The notes beneath the pieces are model-generated. The model made no database searches. It was not told where the DNA came from and saw nothing but the letters and a program-made list of their open reading frames with translations. The translations under genes and the position numbers were made by a program. From assembly GCA_014898415.1 (NCBI GenBank), contig RCTD01000006.1, positions 186,001 to 250,000 on the forward strand: 64,000 nucleotides of DNA, in the 5' to 3' direction. This document shows, in pieces, positions 12,266-25,223 of the stretch (position 1 is its first letter; each line of letters begins with the position of its first letter). This stretch comes from Stromatinia cepivora (Eukaryota; Ascomycota; Leotiomycetes; Helotiales; Sclerotiniaceae).

Positions 12266-14102
12266 AACCCCTCCATCCTCCACCCTCCCACGGGGATTTC
12301 ACCCGTTTTTGATATCAAGGCTCACGTTTATCCATGTTCCGAAGCACCGAAATTTTCACACCGACCGAGAGTACGAGAGTAGTTGCAGAAAAGATTCCGT
12401 CCCCCGTCCCTCTTGCTTTTCAAGTGCTTCAAGCCTTCAACTTTCCAAACAAGGCTTCGATGTACGAGCACACACTTTTTACCCGGGATACACCGACTTT
12501 TTATTGATTCTGATTCGTCATCATACGGCTCATCAAACAAACAGGGAATCAGAGAGGGTCCCTTGGATTGAATATTGAGAATATTGAAGAAATGTCATCA
12601 TTGGTAATGTTTCGGACTGAAGGTCGAATGAGTTGTATCGTGCCTGGCGCTGGCCTAATGTACCTGATGTACCTGATAATTGTTAAAGTTACTAGTCAAC
12701 CCAATCCTTTGTTGATACGGAATATGGAGCCAATTGAATAACAAGTAAACATTTGACTAAAATAGAGGGATAAAGACTTTACAGCCGTAACATAGTCAGG
12801 ACTAGTGTTTACTTAAAACTCATTTCTCTAGAGTTTTAAAAACTGATTGGTTTTCTTAATCGAGTTTTCTGTAAAAGATTCAGAAAATCTATTTGAATTG
12901 TTTTTTAATTTATTTTGATTAATATTATTTTATTTTGTAGAACTGTTCTTTTTTATAAACTTTATTTTATTTTCAAATGTTTTATAAATCTTATTTAACA
13001 ATATTATAAATGAAATTTAAAATTATATAAAGTATTAATTATATTTTATTCAAAAAAATTTGTTATATAATTTATAACGTAGAAAAGATTTGATTTTTAT
13101 TGTTAAAATTAGTTTCGGAAAGATTATGATTATTATTAATTCTTTTAGAATTATATAAAATAAGTAAATATCAAAAGTATATATAGAATACAAAAATTAT
13201 ATTTATTCTTTTATTTTAAATAAAGAAAATAATATTGTTAAAAATTGATATAATATTGTATATAATATTTATATATATATTTAATTATTTTCTAAAATAA
13301 TTATCAATAATATTATTAAAGTATTAAAATCCAAAAAATAGAATTATAAAATATTTTTTAATTTAGAAATCAATTAAAAAAAGTAATTATTAAATCAAAA
13401 CTTGAAAAAACTAAATTTTAATTTTTTTTAAATAAATATTATAATAATATTTTAGATTTTGATAATATAATTAAAGATCTATATTTCTAAGAACAATATA
13501 AATTCATTATTATTAGTGAAATATATATATATATTTAAAATATAATTAAGATAGATTATTTTGAGTAGTATTTGATTAATTTTATGACAATATAATTTAA
13601 TTTAGAATAATAAAAATATTAATTTTTTTAAAAAAATATTTCATGGATTAATTTTCGATATATATAATTGTTATTGTTGGAGGTCACGTATTTCGAAGGT
13701 GATAAATCTTATAATTTGAAAGTAGTGGCTCAGAGATTATAATGGAATAAGCAAATATAAAGTTATAATAATAATAATAGAGTTGTATAATGATATTGTA
13801 TTGTATACAACTAATAATACTGAATAATATTCGGATTCAGATTCTTAACCTTCAATATTGAAGATATAGCCTTTCTATATACTCTTTTCGAATTCTTTCA
13901 TATATTAATACTTTATTCTTATTCGTCGATTTGAATAAAAATTCTTCATTCTAATTATCTTGATTAATATTATAAAGGTTCTTTATTTGAATACCTTTGA
14001 TATTCGACTAATTAGATTTCTTTATTTGAATACCCCTCAATTCGATAGTTTTGTATATACTAATGAATTCATAGAATTCGAATTCATATTCGTATATCGA
14101 AT

Positions 14103-14200
14103 AATTGAGTCGTATAGATCGATTTGGTCAATTTGATCAATTTAAATCGACTGAATTGATCAAATTGACCTAAATAGTCTAATTGATCATATTAATTGTA
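14103..14200. repeat. Cluster of GATCAATTT-type short inverted repeats
   Basis: Repeated GATCAATTT and its complement AAATTGATC alternate here and can form hairpins. The same kind of repeat lies between the chromodomain region and the 3' LTR of both nested gypsy copies (about 23200-23340 and 32230-32530), so this cluster is probably also the 3' non-coding part of a gypsy element, possibly the one with the RT relic at 15.6 kb. Confidence 0.55.
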
Positions 14201-15498
14201 TTGATTTTATTATTCGGAATGAGTATAATATATATATATATATAGACTTTTATATTGTGAAGTGATTAATAAGAGTTATTTATTATTTAATAACAACAAT
14301 ATTTTTAAAGAATTATAATTCAAGATATAAAGTTTTCTATAATAATATAATAGATTATATTTTTCGATATATTTGATAAAAATAATTTAAGTTTTTTTAA
14401 AGATTCGAATAATAAAATGAATTCAAAATCAAAGATTTTAGATTTTAAATTAGAAATTGAAATAGAATTTAAAATAAAAATAAAGAAAATCAAATGAAAA
14501 CTAATACGGATTTAATTATTAAAAAAAATGAAATCTAGATTTTTAATTTTTAAAATCGTTTAATTTTGATATAGAATTTTTTTTAAATAGATTTTTTGAT
14601 TTTTTAATTAGAATATCGAATTTTGTTTTTTATTTTTCCAAATAATATATTATTTTAAAATTAAAATAAAATAAGAACTTAAATTAATAAATTTGATAAT
14701 AATTCAATAATTTAATTATTATAAAAGACTTCAAGTTTTATAATCAATAATAATCTAAATTAGAAAAATTATTTCTTTCAATTTCGAATATTATTTTTCG
14801 AAATAATAAATAATTATTAATAATTTTTTATTACAAATCTTATAATTATATTTTATTACAAAATGTTTTTTTAAAAAGAATATTATTAATCTTAGAATTC
14901 TACTTTTATTATATTAAAATATTATTCTTATTAATATATAATTCGATATATTGATCTTTAAAATCATTTTTTTCTTTCAATCAAACAAAATCAGAATAAA
15001 TATTTCGATAAATATAATTTTCAATTTTGAAAATACTTTTTCATAAATGAAATTTTATATAAAAATTTAGCCTTCTTTATTAAATTTATTATTAATTTGA
15101 TTATCAATAAAAAGCTTTTAATGAATTATCAATAAAAGTTTTTAAAAATTATTTATAAAATTCTATAAGAAAAATTATTTTATAATTATTTTAATTTTTA
15201 TTAAATCTATTCAGATTTCTTTTTAATTGAATATTAAATTGAGAAACTTTATTTCTGATTTTATATATTTATATTTGAATCGATTAATATATAGATTTGC
15301 TTTCCTTAAGATATCTAGAATTTTTTATATATTTATAATATATTCAGAATAGATCTCATTATAAATCAAAATATCATTCAAATATATAATACAAAATATA
15401 TCTAAATACTTTTTTAAAATATCATTAATAAATCGTTGGAATATAACAAAAACTTTAATAAATTTAAATAATATTATTAGAATCTTAAATAAATCGAA

Positions 15499-15729
15499 TC
15501 AAATATAAAATATTATTAAATATTCTTGATTTTCTTTAATCTTTATATTATTAAAAATAAAAATAATATTGATTTTGATAAAATACTTTATTTTCTTTAG
15601 ATTATTTAAGGATTTCTTGATCAATAATAATAAATACCGGTTTTTTGTAAATAAATTATTTAATATATAATAATCTATATAGAATCCAACATTATTATTA
15701 GACTTTTTGATAAGGCAAAACTCGAACAA
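15499..15729 (-). pseudogene. Reverse-transcriptase relic of a second Ty3/gypsy lineage
   Basis: The minus-strand frame reads through an RT palm fragment with LIKKSNNNVGFYIDYYILNN, followed by KNRYLLLLIKKSLNNL and a KYFIKINI stretch corresponding to the RT motif usually seen as K.FTKLD. It differs from the RT of the nested pair at 26-37 kb (KDQYSFFLIDKTLSRFSD in that family), so it is a separate lineage rather than a third copy. Tryptophan, cysteine and other G/C-rich codons are largely gone, consistent with RIP. Ends and LTRs of this element could not be placed; only about 2.9 kb of AT-rich sequence lies downstream on the minus strand, so it is probably truncated. Confidence 0.7.
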
Positions 15730-17900
15730 ATAAATTTTTTCTTCAAATTCCTAGATAATTATTCTTTTAAAGTTTTGTATTCGTTTTATAATATAAAATA
15801 AAAAATTCGAATAATAATTTAGCTTTTTTTTATAAATGGATATTATAATTATATAAATAATAAAGTAATAATTTATTTATATTTCATAGAAAGAAAATAT
15901 GAATCTATTTTTAAATTTCAATTAACAAATCCTTTGATTGAGAATCTCTTTTTTTATCAAAAATATCATTGATCAATTCTAAACTGATTTAGAATATCTG
16001 ATAGTTACAATAGATATATATAAAATAAATTTAAATAAAAATAAAAATAATGATTTTTTTTTTCAATATATTAAAACGAAATAATAAATATATAAATCAA
16101 ACTTTAACAGAATTATTAAATAAAATTTATATATAAAAAAACTAGAATAGAATATTATAAAACTTTCAATAAAAATTATTATTAAAACAAAAAATATTCA
16201 AAGCAAATTCAATTCGAGAATTATATCTTTTCAATTAAATTATTCTTAAAATAATCAAATAATAAATTAATTCAATAATATAAATCTTTATTCTTTTTTT
16301 AATATAATTATTAATTTATAAATCGATTAAAATAGAATATTCTATTTGATTCCTTAATAATATCTTTCTATTAAATTCAATAACTTCAAATAGAATAAAT
16401 AATTTATAGATTAGAAATTTTTTTATGTCAATTTAATTCCAATTATTAAATACAAATCCTTTATATTTATTATTTATTATAATATGAATCAAACGATTTT
16501 TGTTTTGATTTAATAATATAATAATACTTAATATCATTAGATTTATTCGGTTATTTATCTTTTTTATAAAAAAAACCTTAAATTACAATAACAGACAGTT
16601 ATATTATAATCAATATATCAATTTAATAATGATTTATATTAAATAAATTTTATTTCCCAAATTCAACAAATTAAAAAACAATAAATCGAATAAAAATAAA
16701 GTATAATATCAATTATTAAAATTCAACAAGAACAAAGAAAAAGAAACGGAATTAATATAACTAATTCAAGTCTAAATTAAATAAATATTCTTTTATTTTA
16801 TAATTTATAAAATCATAAGAAAAATATTTATTATATTTATATTCAATTCTTTATTTCTAAAAACTAAAATCTATTAAATTATTTGAATAAATTTAAAATT
16901 CTTTCCTTAATATAATTATAAAAAATAATTTAATAAAAATAAAAATACAAATATAAAAAATTTATTAATAATATTAATAATAATAATTCTTTAATCTTTA
17001 GAAATATTTAATATATTTATAATGTTTCTTTGATTTTATTGAACTATATAATAATATGTTCTATAATTTATAAAATATTCTTTAAAAAAATAAAAAAATA
17101 AAAAATTTCTTTCAGTATCTTTCTTTTCAATATTGATTATTAAAATTCAAGAAAATAAATACTAAAATTCTAATTCTTCTATTTGAACTAATACAATTTA
17201 TTCTAAACATTCTGAATTTAATTCAAATTTCCCAAAATATTTTTCAAATAATTTAATATTTATAAATAATCCTTAAATTATAAAACTTTATATACAATTT
17301 TAAATAAAATTAAAAAACAATTAAAATTGATAATTGTTTTGATAAAGATTAGTATAATCTGTATTAAATTCTTTAAAACTAAAAATCCGTTTATTAAAAC
17401 AAATAAGAACAAAAATAATAACAAAAATAATAATGATTTCAACAACAGATTGATATTTTTTAATAAAATAAAATTACAAAAAGTATTTAGAATAAAAAAT
17501 ATATAAAACAAATATATTCAATTATATAATTTTCTTCTTAATAATTTCTAAAGATTCTTTTTGATAATTAATTTTGTTTTATAATCGAACAATAAAGATT
17601 TTTACCTTTTTTATTATAATAAACAATATTTGATTCTTATTATCTAAATTGATAATATATTCGAAAATGATTTATAAATAAATTAATCAATCAATCGATT
17701 AATTAAACGTTAATAAACTTTTGAAATTCTTCAAATAATTCAATAAAATAAAGAAATACAAAATATAATACAATTAATAATAATAAAAACTATATAATAT
17801 CACAAAATGAAAAACAGAATAATAGATATATTTTTATTAATAAAATATAATTCAAAGAATTATATTTTTAGAAATATAAATTTTTTTTAAATATAATTTA

Positions 17901-17967
17901 TGCGGGAGTTGGGCCCGATAGGGCCTAGCTCTTTCTTAATCGGGGGCCGGCTTATAATCTCGTAACA
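17901..17967. repeat. GC-containing island, probable LTR edge relic
   Basis: A short segment beginning TGCGGGAGTTGGGCCC and ending CTCGTAACA stands out sharply from its AT-rich surroundings. The ending matches the CTCGTGACA end of the 150-bp LTRs at 19.6 and 21.0 kb, suggesting an LTR terminus of a related but different element. No partner copy was found in the window. Confidence 0.4.
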
Positions 17968-19555
17968 GAGTTTCGATTTATATATATATATTATAGATTA
18001 GAGTTATATTTCTAAGAAAGACTGAAATATTTATATAAAGAAGTAAAAAAGATAATATTCAAAATATAATATTCAATTAGTTTAATAATATTTTGAATAA
18101 GATTTTAGTAATATGATTATTAATTTTTAATAAAACCATTGATAAATTTATTAATTAGATTAATAGAGTACTCTTTATTTTTTCGATTCGATAGATTTAT
18201 TTATAATATTAAATGAATTTTTTATTGTATCTTTAGAATTTCTATATTTTTTAAATTGATCAAATGTAGTATATAAAAAAATTCTTTATAATAATTTTAT
18301 TCTTTTATTTATATAAATAAAATAATCAATTCTAAAAAGTATATAATAACAAATCTAATATCTTTATATTTTATATTATAAAAAATATAACAAAAACTAT
18401 ATAATTATATATTAATAATAAATTAATTATATATTCTGAATTATTTATATAGATTTCGAATCGATTAAATGTTTTTGTTATTCTTTTGATGAAAATCAGA
18501 ATTTGTATAATAAATAATTTATTTATAATAATCTCGAAATTTTCTGTTATCAAATTATTTATTAGAGAAATGATTCTTTTATTATAAGAGAGCTGGGATA
18601 TCAAGATCCAATATATAACTAACTCGTAATTATACAATTATATAATTTAATTATATAATTAAATATAATCAAATATAATCAAATATAATTAAATATAAAA
18701 GAAAACTTGGTTTTCTTTTTCTTTGAACAATTAATTATTTTCTATTAATCTTTTTATATATCATTTATATATAATCCAAATTATTGTTTATTCTATTAAT
18801 TCTATTATTTGAAATCTTTATAATATAATCTAATTAATTCTAATCCCTATTCCCTCTTGTAGTATACTATCGGAACGTATGTATCTCGATCTACCTCTTT
18901 CACATTATTTCGAATAGTATATTATATGAATTCTTAATTTTATTCAACAAGAATATAAATTTAAAAATAATTATTCAAAAAGATTCTTTGATGAATATAT
19001 ATTCTAATTTTCGAATTGATTTCCCTTCTTTATATCTTACCGGTAGTATATCGAAGTGTATAATAATTAATATATTTATTTTTAGTAATATCGTTACTCT
19101 AATTATTCTTTATAATAGTATTTATAATATATATTTGATTATAAAAAAGGTTAGGAATTACAATAATATATCGAAGTTTGTTATATACTAAAGTAGTATA
19201 TTTTCTAATGATTTATAAGATTATAAATACTTTCGCTTTGATTTAATAAATATATTGAAATAATTATCTATTGATTAATAGATAATATAAGAATTAGATC
19301 AATAACAAATATTTTGATAAACTTTACAATCTTAACGTTCTTGTTTTTTTATTTTTTAATAAACTTCGGATATATTTTATTCAAAGTTTATATAATTTGA
19401 ATTATTTTGATTTATTCAATGATTATTCTATTTTTTAATTTATATATAATATCTATCATTATAATTATATATATATAATCGAAATCAAATTATAATAATG
19501 ATTGAGGGAATATTCTATTTTACAAAAGAATATCATAATATAAAAATATAATTTT

Positions 19556-19705
19556 TGTGACGAACCCAACGAGCGTTTAGAGATCAACCTTAGAATTAAA
19601 AGCTACAAAGCTAAAGAGAGTGTGCTACAAAGCTATATATATAATCGGCTCGAAGCTTAGTACCGTACTAGCCCGATCGAATACGATCACATATATCTCG
19701 TAATA
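19556..19705 (-). repeat. 3' LTR (150 bp) of the gag-only element
   Basis: Direct repeat of 20924-21073. The two copies differ mostly by transitions (for example GTGACGAACCCAACGAGCG here against ATAACGAACCCAATAAACG). On the plus strand it starts TGTGACG. Confidence 0.9.
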
Positions 19706-20329
19706 CTACCCCCCCCCTTCTGAAAAGTTCGCCTCGAATTCACTTTAAACGAATAACTTAAATACAAAATGATCACTAATCTTCTTTTGATAAAAATTCC
19801 TGATATACAGATTACATCACAACCAACAAATACACATCCATCATATCATATACCTCCTCCAAACGATCTTCAAAATATCGGCCATTGATTATCTCTCCTA
19901 AATCCTTATCATCATTACTTTCGGACTCAATAATCAATATAATAACCAAAACAGACTCTTATCGATCTTGAACTTCTTGATACAGGTCTAACAGATAGAT
20001 TCATACCCAATAAGAGTTACTTCTATATCATACACATTTATTTTACTTACACAAAAAAGTTCTTTCAGAAAAGGAAAATTCAGGCACTTATACACAGAGT
20101 AGAATCAAGGTATGATCAGGTTTGTCCGATTGGGTATCAAAAGGGCTAAAAGCACTAATGATATTAAGATTATTAATGTCCATTGGATCGTAATTCCGAG
20201 AATGAAATGGATTCTGCAATATATATGGGGTTCTAGATTCATTAAAGTAGAATAATACAAAGAATCCATTCGTTATACGAATAACTAATTGTTATATAAC
20301 CTGAACAAAATCGGGATAAGAATGGGGAA

Positions 20330-20630
20330 GAGAAAGTTATTGAAAAAAACGATTTCTAAGAGTAACATTGAATCCATTACGAAAGATTGAGATTTTATTT
20401 GAATCGGATCAATTCTGATCTTTGGCTTTGTAAAGGGTCCTTTCGAATTTTGTAATATAGATATATAGAGAATCGATTCCTTGTTTAAGAGTGAATAGCT
20501 TGTTTTCAGCTTTTTGAACTTTATTCGGATTGTTGTAAACATATGTGAGTTGATCTAGGATTGTTGTATGATCTAAGGGAACGTTTTGATCAAGAGAAGA
20601 AAACAGGATCAGGGAGAGAGGGTTTCGAAC
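20330..20630 (-). pseudogene. Degraded retrotransposon gag gene
   Basis: On the minus strand one frame reads PLDHTTILDQLTYVYNNPNK, then AENKLFTLKQGIDSLYIYI, then KFERTLYKAKDQN, a stop, and FRNGFNVTLRNRFF. This is the core of the retrotransposon gag family of fungal gypsy elements: the N-P (here NNPN) segment, the basic LKQG stretch, the YI..FE helix, and the F..GL....R end. The stop lies where a tryptophan is usual (TGG to TGA), and two further stops sit where Gln codons (CAA to TAA) would fit, both RIP changes. A cysteine-containing stretch downstream (YKCLNF, near 20080) may be a decayed zinc knuckle. The product would be a capsid-type protein if intact. Confidence 0.75.
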
Positions 20631-20923
20631 GAGAAGGAGTATGAGCGGTAGGAGTGTGTTTGAGAATTAGAGAGCATAGGAACGAGATTTCATTTTGCTA
20701 ATGAATCACTTCACCATGAAGTTCTGTAATTGCGAGGTTTATTGAATCGTAATCCATAGTTTAGAAATTAAGGATAAGAAAAAAGATAACACCTTCGAAT
20801 AATATCAAAAAGATTTATATACAAACAAAAGAATATAAACGATATACCTAAACAGAAACAAACAAAGTATACATAAGTATATATAAATATTATTCCATTT
20901 CTTATCTGAAAAACTTTTAATAA

Positions 20924-21073
20924 TATAACGAACCCAATAAACGTTTAGAAATCAACCTTAGAATTAAAAGCTACAAAACTAAAAAGAATGTGCTACGAAG
21001 CTATATATATGATCGACTCGGAGCTTAGTACCGTACTAGCCCGATCGGACGCGATCACGTGTATCTCGTGACA
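20924..21073 (-). repeat. 5' LTR (150 bp) of the gag-only element
   Basis: Partner of 19556-19705. The plus-strand end CTCGTGACA is intact here and mutated to CTCGTAATA in the other copy, so the original termini were TGTGACG...CGTGACA, i.e. TG...CA on both strands. Confidence 0.9.
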
Positions 21074-22825
21074 ATTTCTATTATAATTATATATTATTCT
21101 TTTTTTCATTATCAAATTATTCTTTAATTCTTAAATAGATATTACAATTATCGTATACTATATTGCAGATATATTTTTGAGTTTTGTTTTATCAACCTTT
21201 GATTAAAGATAAGATTATATTAAAAGATTTTATAATTCCGAAATTTGAGAATATATTAAATAAATACTTTTTGTATTTTAATAAATATCATTCTAAACAC
21301 TTAAAAATATTGATTCAAATAAGTAATCAATGAATTTTATAAAAATATATCTTTATATTAAAATAATAATATTTAAATATTATTAAAGAAATTTTATAAT
21401 TTCTTTATATTCCTTATTAAAGAAACAATTAAATTATATTTTAAATAAAGAATTCTTTGTTTTTCTTTATTAAAAATAATATAATGCTATTGTTAAAAAT
21501 TTTGAAATTTTATATTGGAATTGATACTAATACGGATGGTTGGTATTGTTCAAAATTCATTATACAAATTGTGTAATTATAATATTATTTGAAATAAAGA
21601 ATCTTTATTTTGAATAAAAATTATTGCAAAAGTGAATTATAAATCAATTATTCGATGAAATTCGACGAAATTCGAATATCGAATACTATTAATATATTTC
21701 AGAATCTATAAAGGATTAAAAAAAGCATAAATAAAGACCTTAGGATTTTTATAAAATAAATTTTATCTTACCCCAAATATATATACTACAAATAGAATTA
21801 TACTACTCTATTATTGATTTTCTATTATTAAGTAAATGATTTTATTATTAGTTCTATTAATCTTAGCTTCCATTTTATTTCTAGTAGTTTATTTCCGGTT
21901 ATATCCACTAGCTTATTTTAAACTACAACCACTTATAGTCTATAACCTCCAATAGTATTATAAAAAAAGTGTATTAAATATTGAAAAATAATGAAATAGA
22001 TATAAATATCAATAAAAATAAATATTTAAAAAAATAAAAACAATTCGATTATTATTCTTTGATTCAGAAATATAAATAAAATTATATTGATATAATTGAA
22101 GCAAGAGATAATAAATTTGAGATATATGTTTTTTTATTTTTATTATAATATTATTTTAAATGAATTCTTTTATTTTATTAAATATTTCTAGAAAATATAT
22201 TCCAAACAAAATCGAGATATTATAGATTATCGAATTGTTTTTGTAGTTTATTTATAAATTGATCTTTTATTGATTCTTTAAATATAATTAATTATATTTT
22301 TATATTTATATTCGTTTTTATTTCATCAAAAAATCAATTTAGATTTGATATCTATCGAATGAATATATAATCGTATATAATTAATATAATTTTTTTAAAT
22401 TCTATTGAATATAAATTAATATAATATTTTTTTTCAATTTTATTAAAAAAAAGAAATTGAAAAAATCGAATTTTTGATTTATTCGTAATTTCTTTTTTAT
22501 AATCTTTATAATTATTAATTGATTTCTAATTTAAAACTTATATTCAATAATATTTCATTTATAACTTATTAATAAATTTTTTATAAATTAAGTATTATTT
22601 GATCTTTAATATAATTAAAAGTATTTATACTTCATTTTATAATATATGATTAATTTTTAATAATTTTTAATCGATATTCAAAAAGATAATCTATCAAATT
22701 TATTATAAATATTATATAAAAAAATTATAAAATAAATTATAATCAATAATTATTTGAATAAAAAAATACAATATATAAATAAATATCAAGACTTTTATTT
22801 ATATTCATTTGAATTATATATTTAT

Positions 22826-23109
22826 TGTGACGCACAAGAGCCGTAGTAGAGTTGAATAAACAGGGTCAATTATGTTCCTTAGAATCTACAATTGAAGAAT
22901 TATGGTTCGTAAGAAGCGATTAGATATATATATATATAAATATCTATTCGTGAATTGTAGCACTGTATATATGTATTATTAGGGTCATCATTTTATTATA
23001 CTAAATCGTATAAATCGTAATATATATATATAGACAATCAATTCATCAATTGATATAAAAGATAAAAAGTATTATATGATTAACCTTTTATAATTCACGA
23101 TTTGTAACA
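22826..23109 (-). repeat. 3' LTR of the outer gypsy element
   Basis: 284 bp, beginning TGTGACGCACAAGAGCC on the plus strand and ending TTTGTAACA. It is followed directly by TTACTCCCCCC, the complement of a polypurine tract, which fixes the element's orientation as minus. Confidence 0.9.
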
Positions 23110-24959
23110 TTACTCCCCCCTTCAGAAAAATTCGTTCTCGAATATTGTACTCCTTTGTTCTATTGCTATTTCATCGGAAATCGGATTTTGTAAAGATTTA
23201 TAAGTTTTAAATCAATTGAATTAATTATTTTGATTGATTTGATCAATTTATTGAAAATTGACCAAATTGATCAAATTAATTGATTAAATTGATCAAAATG
23301 ACAAATGAATTAATCAAATTGATTAAATCGAATATCAATTGAATAAATCAATATTGATTTATATTCTCTTTGATTTAGAGAAAATTTAAAAGGAAAAAGT
23401 TTCAATAGAAAAGGGGAAGGGGTTGAATTATAGTAAAGTGATAATGAATAGTTAATATAATTAATTCCAGAATCGATCAGATTAATCGATCAAATTGATT
23501 AAATTAATCAAATTGAACGAAATCGATAAGGATAATATCATATTTCATTTTTACTATATTCAAACTTCCTTTTTATATAATTTTTGAAATGATAATAAAT
23601 ATAAATTCTTAAATATATTGCCTTTATATTATCTGGATAATAACAATTCATTTGTTGTATAAAGTATAGACCCCATATATATACGATCAAATTTCTTCGA
23701 ATTTGTATAGGTTTTCGACTTTCTTATAATCATATATATATACATTATTATGAAATCATAACATCTAATCTGCTGAATTAAAGAATACTTTTCTTTCCCT
23801 TAGTTTTATAAATAAATTATTATCTATATGATTATAATTATCTTTTTTACTTTCGTAGAACTTTATTTAATTAAATAATCGATTAAAGAAACTAAATAAT
23901 ATTGAATTGGTTAAATGAAAATCGTACAAAAGGTACAAGAACGTTTTAAAATCGGAAATAAAATATTAGATAAAATCGATATCGTTATTAAATTACAAGA
24001 TTCTATATAATAGGGTTTTTTGTATTTTTTTTATTACTAGGATTTTCTTTACTTCCTATTCCGAATTATCAATTATATTAATAGATAAAGATAATTCAAG
24101 TATTTAATTGGAAAAAGGATCGTTATACTTTGTATAATCGATTTGAAAAGAAAACAGAATGAATTTTCATTATAATCGGGAATTCGAGTTTGAAAGAGCT
24201 TCTAAAGTAATCAATAATCCTGAATCTTTTTTAAATCAAAAAATCCAGTTTTTTAAATGATTTCTAAATAAAATAACTTTTCATATTGAATTATATATAG
24301 TCTTTAATATCGAAATCAACTTTATATTAATAAACATTTATAGATTTCGATATTTTGACTTAAATATATAATAAGTTTTCTTTTGTTTGTATAAAAGTTA
24401 ATCTATTATATTTTATATATATATAGATATTATATATATTTATATCGTTTATTAATTTATTAATATCTTTCTTTCATTTCTATATATATTTTGATATATA
24501 TCCATATAAGATTTCATAGAATATAAGCCCTTCTAAGAAATTTTATAGAAGAGTAAATTATATATAATTCATTATAGATAAGAATTTTGATCAATCGTTT
24601 TGATAATAATTAACAAATAATCTTAATTATTATTGAAGGTATTGATTATAGATCTTAATTTGATCATCAATTTGAAGATAATGAATAATAAATAATTTAG
24701 AATTGATTCTTAGGATTTGATTGAATTTCTTTTAGAATTGTAATATGAATTGAGGATTGCAATCTGATATTATAATCTTAAAGGGATTATAATATCGATA
24801 TATATAATAGAGATATAATTATACTTGAATTCAAATATCGATTGATTTATAATAAGGTATAAAAATAATTTGCTTTATCAATTGATTAATGATGATTAGA
24901 ATATTATTATATTTATATTTATTCTTATTAAAGTTGTAATAGTCTATAATAATATATTG

Positions 24960-25223
24960 TTATACTCGAATAGGAATCGAAAATGAATACAATAAATTAG
25001 AGGTACGATTATATAAAACGGAATTATATTTGTAGGTATAATAATTATGTATATATTTGATTATAGTATTATGTATTTTAAATCCATAGTATTGTTGAAA
25101 TAATAAGAAATAGATTTTGTTTATACTAAAATGAACAATGGAAACGAAATTGTAGATTTTGCAAATCAAATAAATTCGAAGGTTATCGATATCGGATATC
25201 ATTAGGTAATTATTATAAAGCAA
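24960..25223 (-). pseudogene. Integrase zinc-binding region of the outer gypsy element
   Basis: The minus-strand frame reads ICKIYNFVSIVHFSINKIY and YIHNYYTYKYNSVLYNRTSN, corresponding position by position to the plus-strand segment near 30585-30740 in the inner copy. The spacing of His and Cys positions is that of the HHCC zinc-binding head of retroviral-type integrases, although several ligands have been mutated (Cys to Tyr). The remainder of the integrase, down to about 24300, is full of stops. Confidence 0.7.

Larger units (their letters stand above)
7143..12829. other. 5.7 kb gene-poor stretch of ordinary base composition
   Basis: I find no convincing gene here. Frames on both strands are under 180 codons, lack recognisable domains and often coincide with simple repeats. 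The stretch contains several short tandem repeats, listed separately, and a small telomere-like run (GGGTTAGGGTTAGGG) near 7857-7871. It lies between SSU1 and the AT-rich retrotransposon block. Small multi-exon genes or noncoding RNAs cannot be excluded by eye. Confidence 0.5.
19556..21073 (-). mobile_element. Short gag-only LTR retrotransposon (TR-GAG-like), 1518 bp
   Basis: Two 150-bp direct repeats (19556-19705 and 20924-21073) bound a 1218-bp interior. Flanks are ATTTT (19551-19555) and ATTTC (21074-21078), a 5-bp target duplication differing by one RIP-type transition. Read on the minus strand, the interior begins after the 5' LTR, carries a degraded gag (see separate entry), then an acidic open stretch (19810-19930), then a run of nine G next to the 3' LTR that serves as polypurine tract. 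There is no room for protease, reverse transcriptase, RNase H or integrase, and none is seen. This architecture (LTRs, gag, polypurine tract, no pol) is that of non-autonomous TR-GAG elements. It would have needed enzymes from another element to move. Confidence 0.85.

Noticed and set aside
12039..12578. 179-codon open frame on the plus strand
   Set aside because: It contains the AACCTTTCC repeat translated as TFP units, has no recognisable domain, and overlaps equally long frames on the other strand.
20285..20542. 85-codon minus-strand frame inside the gag-only element, taken first as its gene
   Set aside because: It is a shadow: gag similarity lies in a different, stop-interrupted frame of the same strand.
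22826..23109. Solo LTR
   Set aside because: It pairs with 36563-36836 through matching target duplications and adjoins a polypurine tract, so it is the 3' LTR of the outer element.
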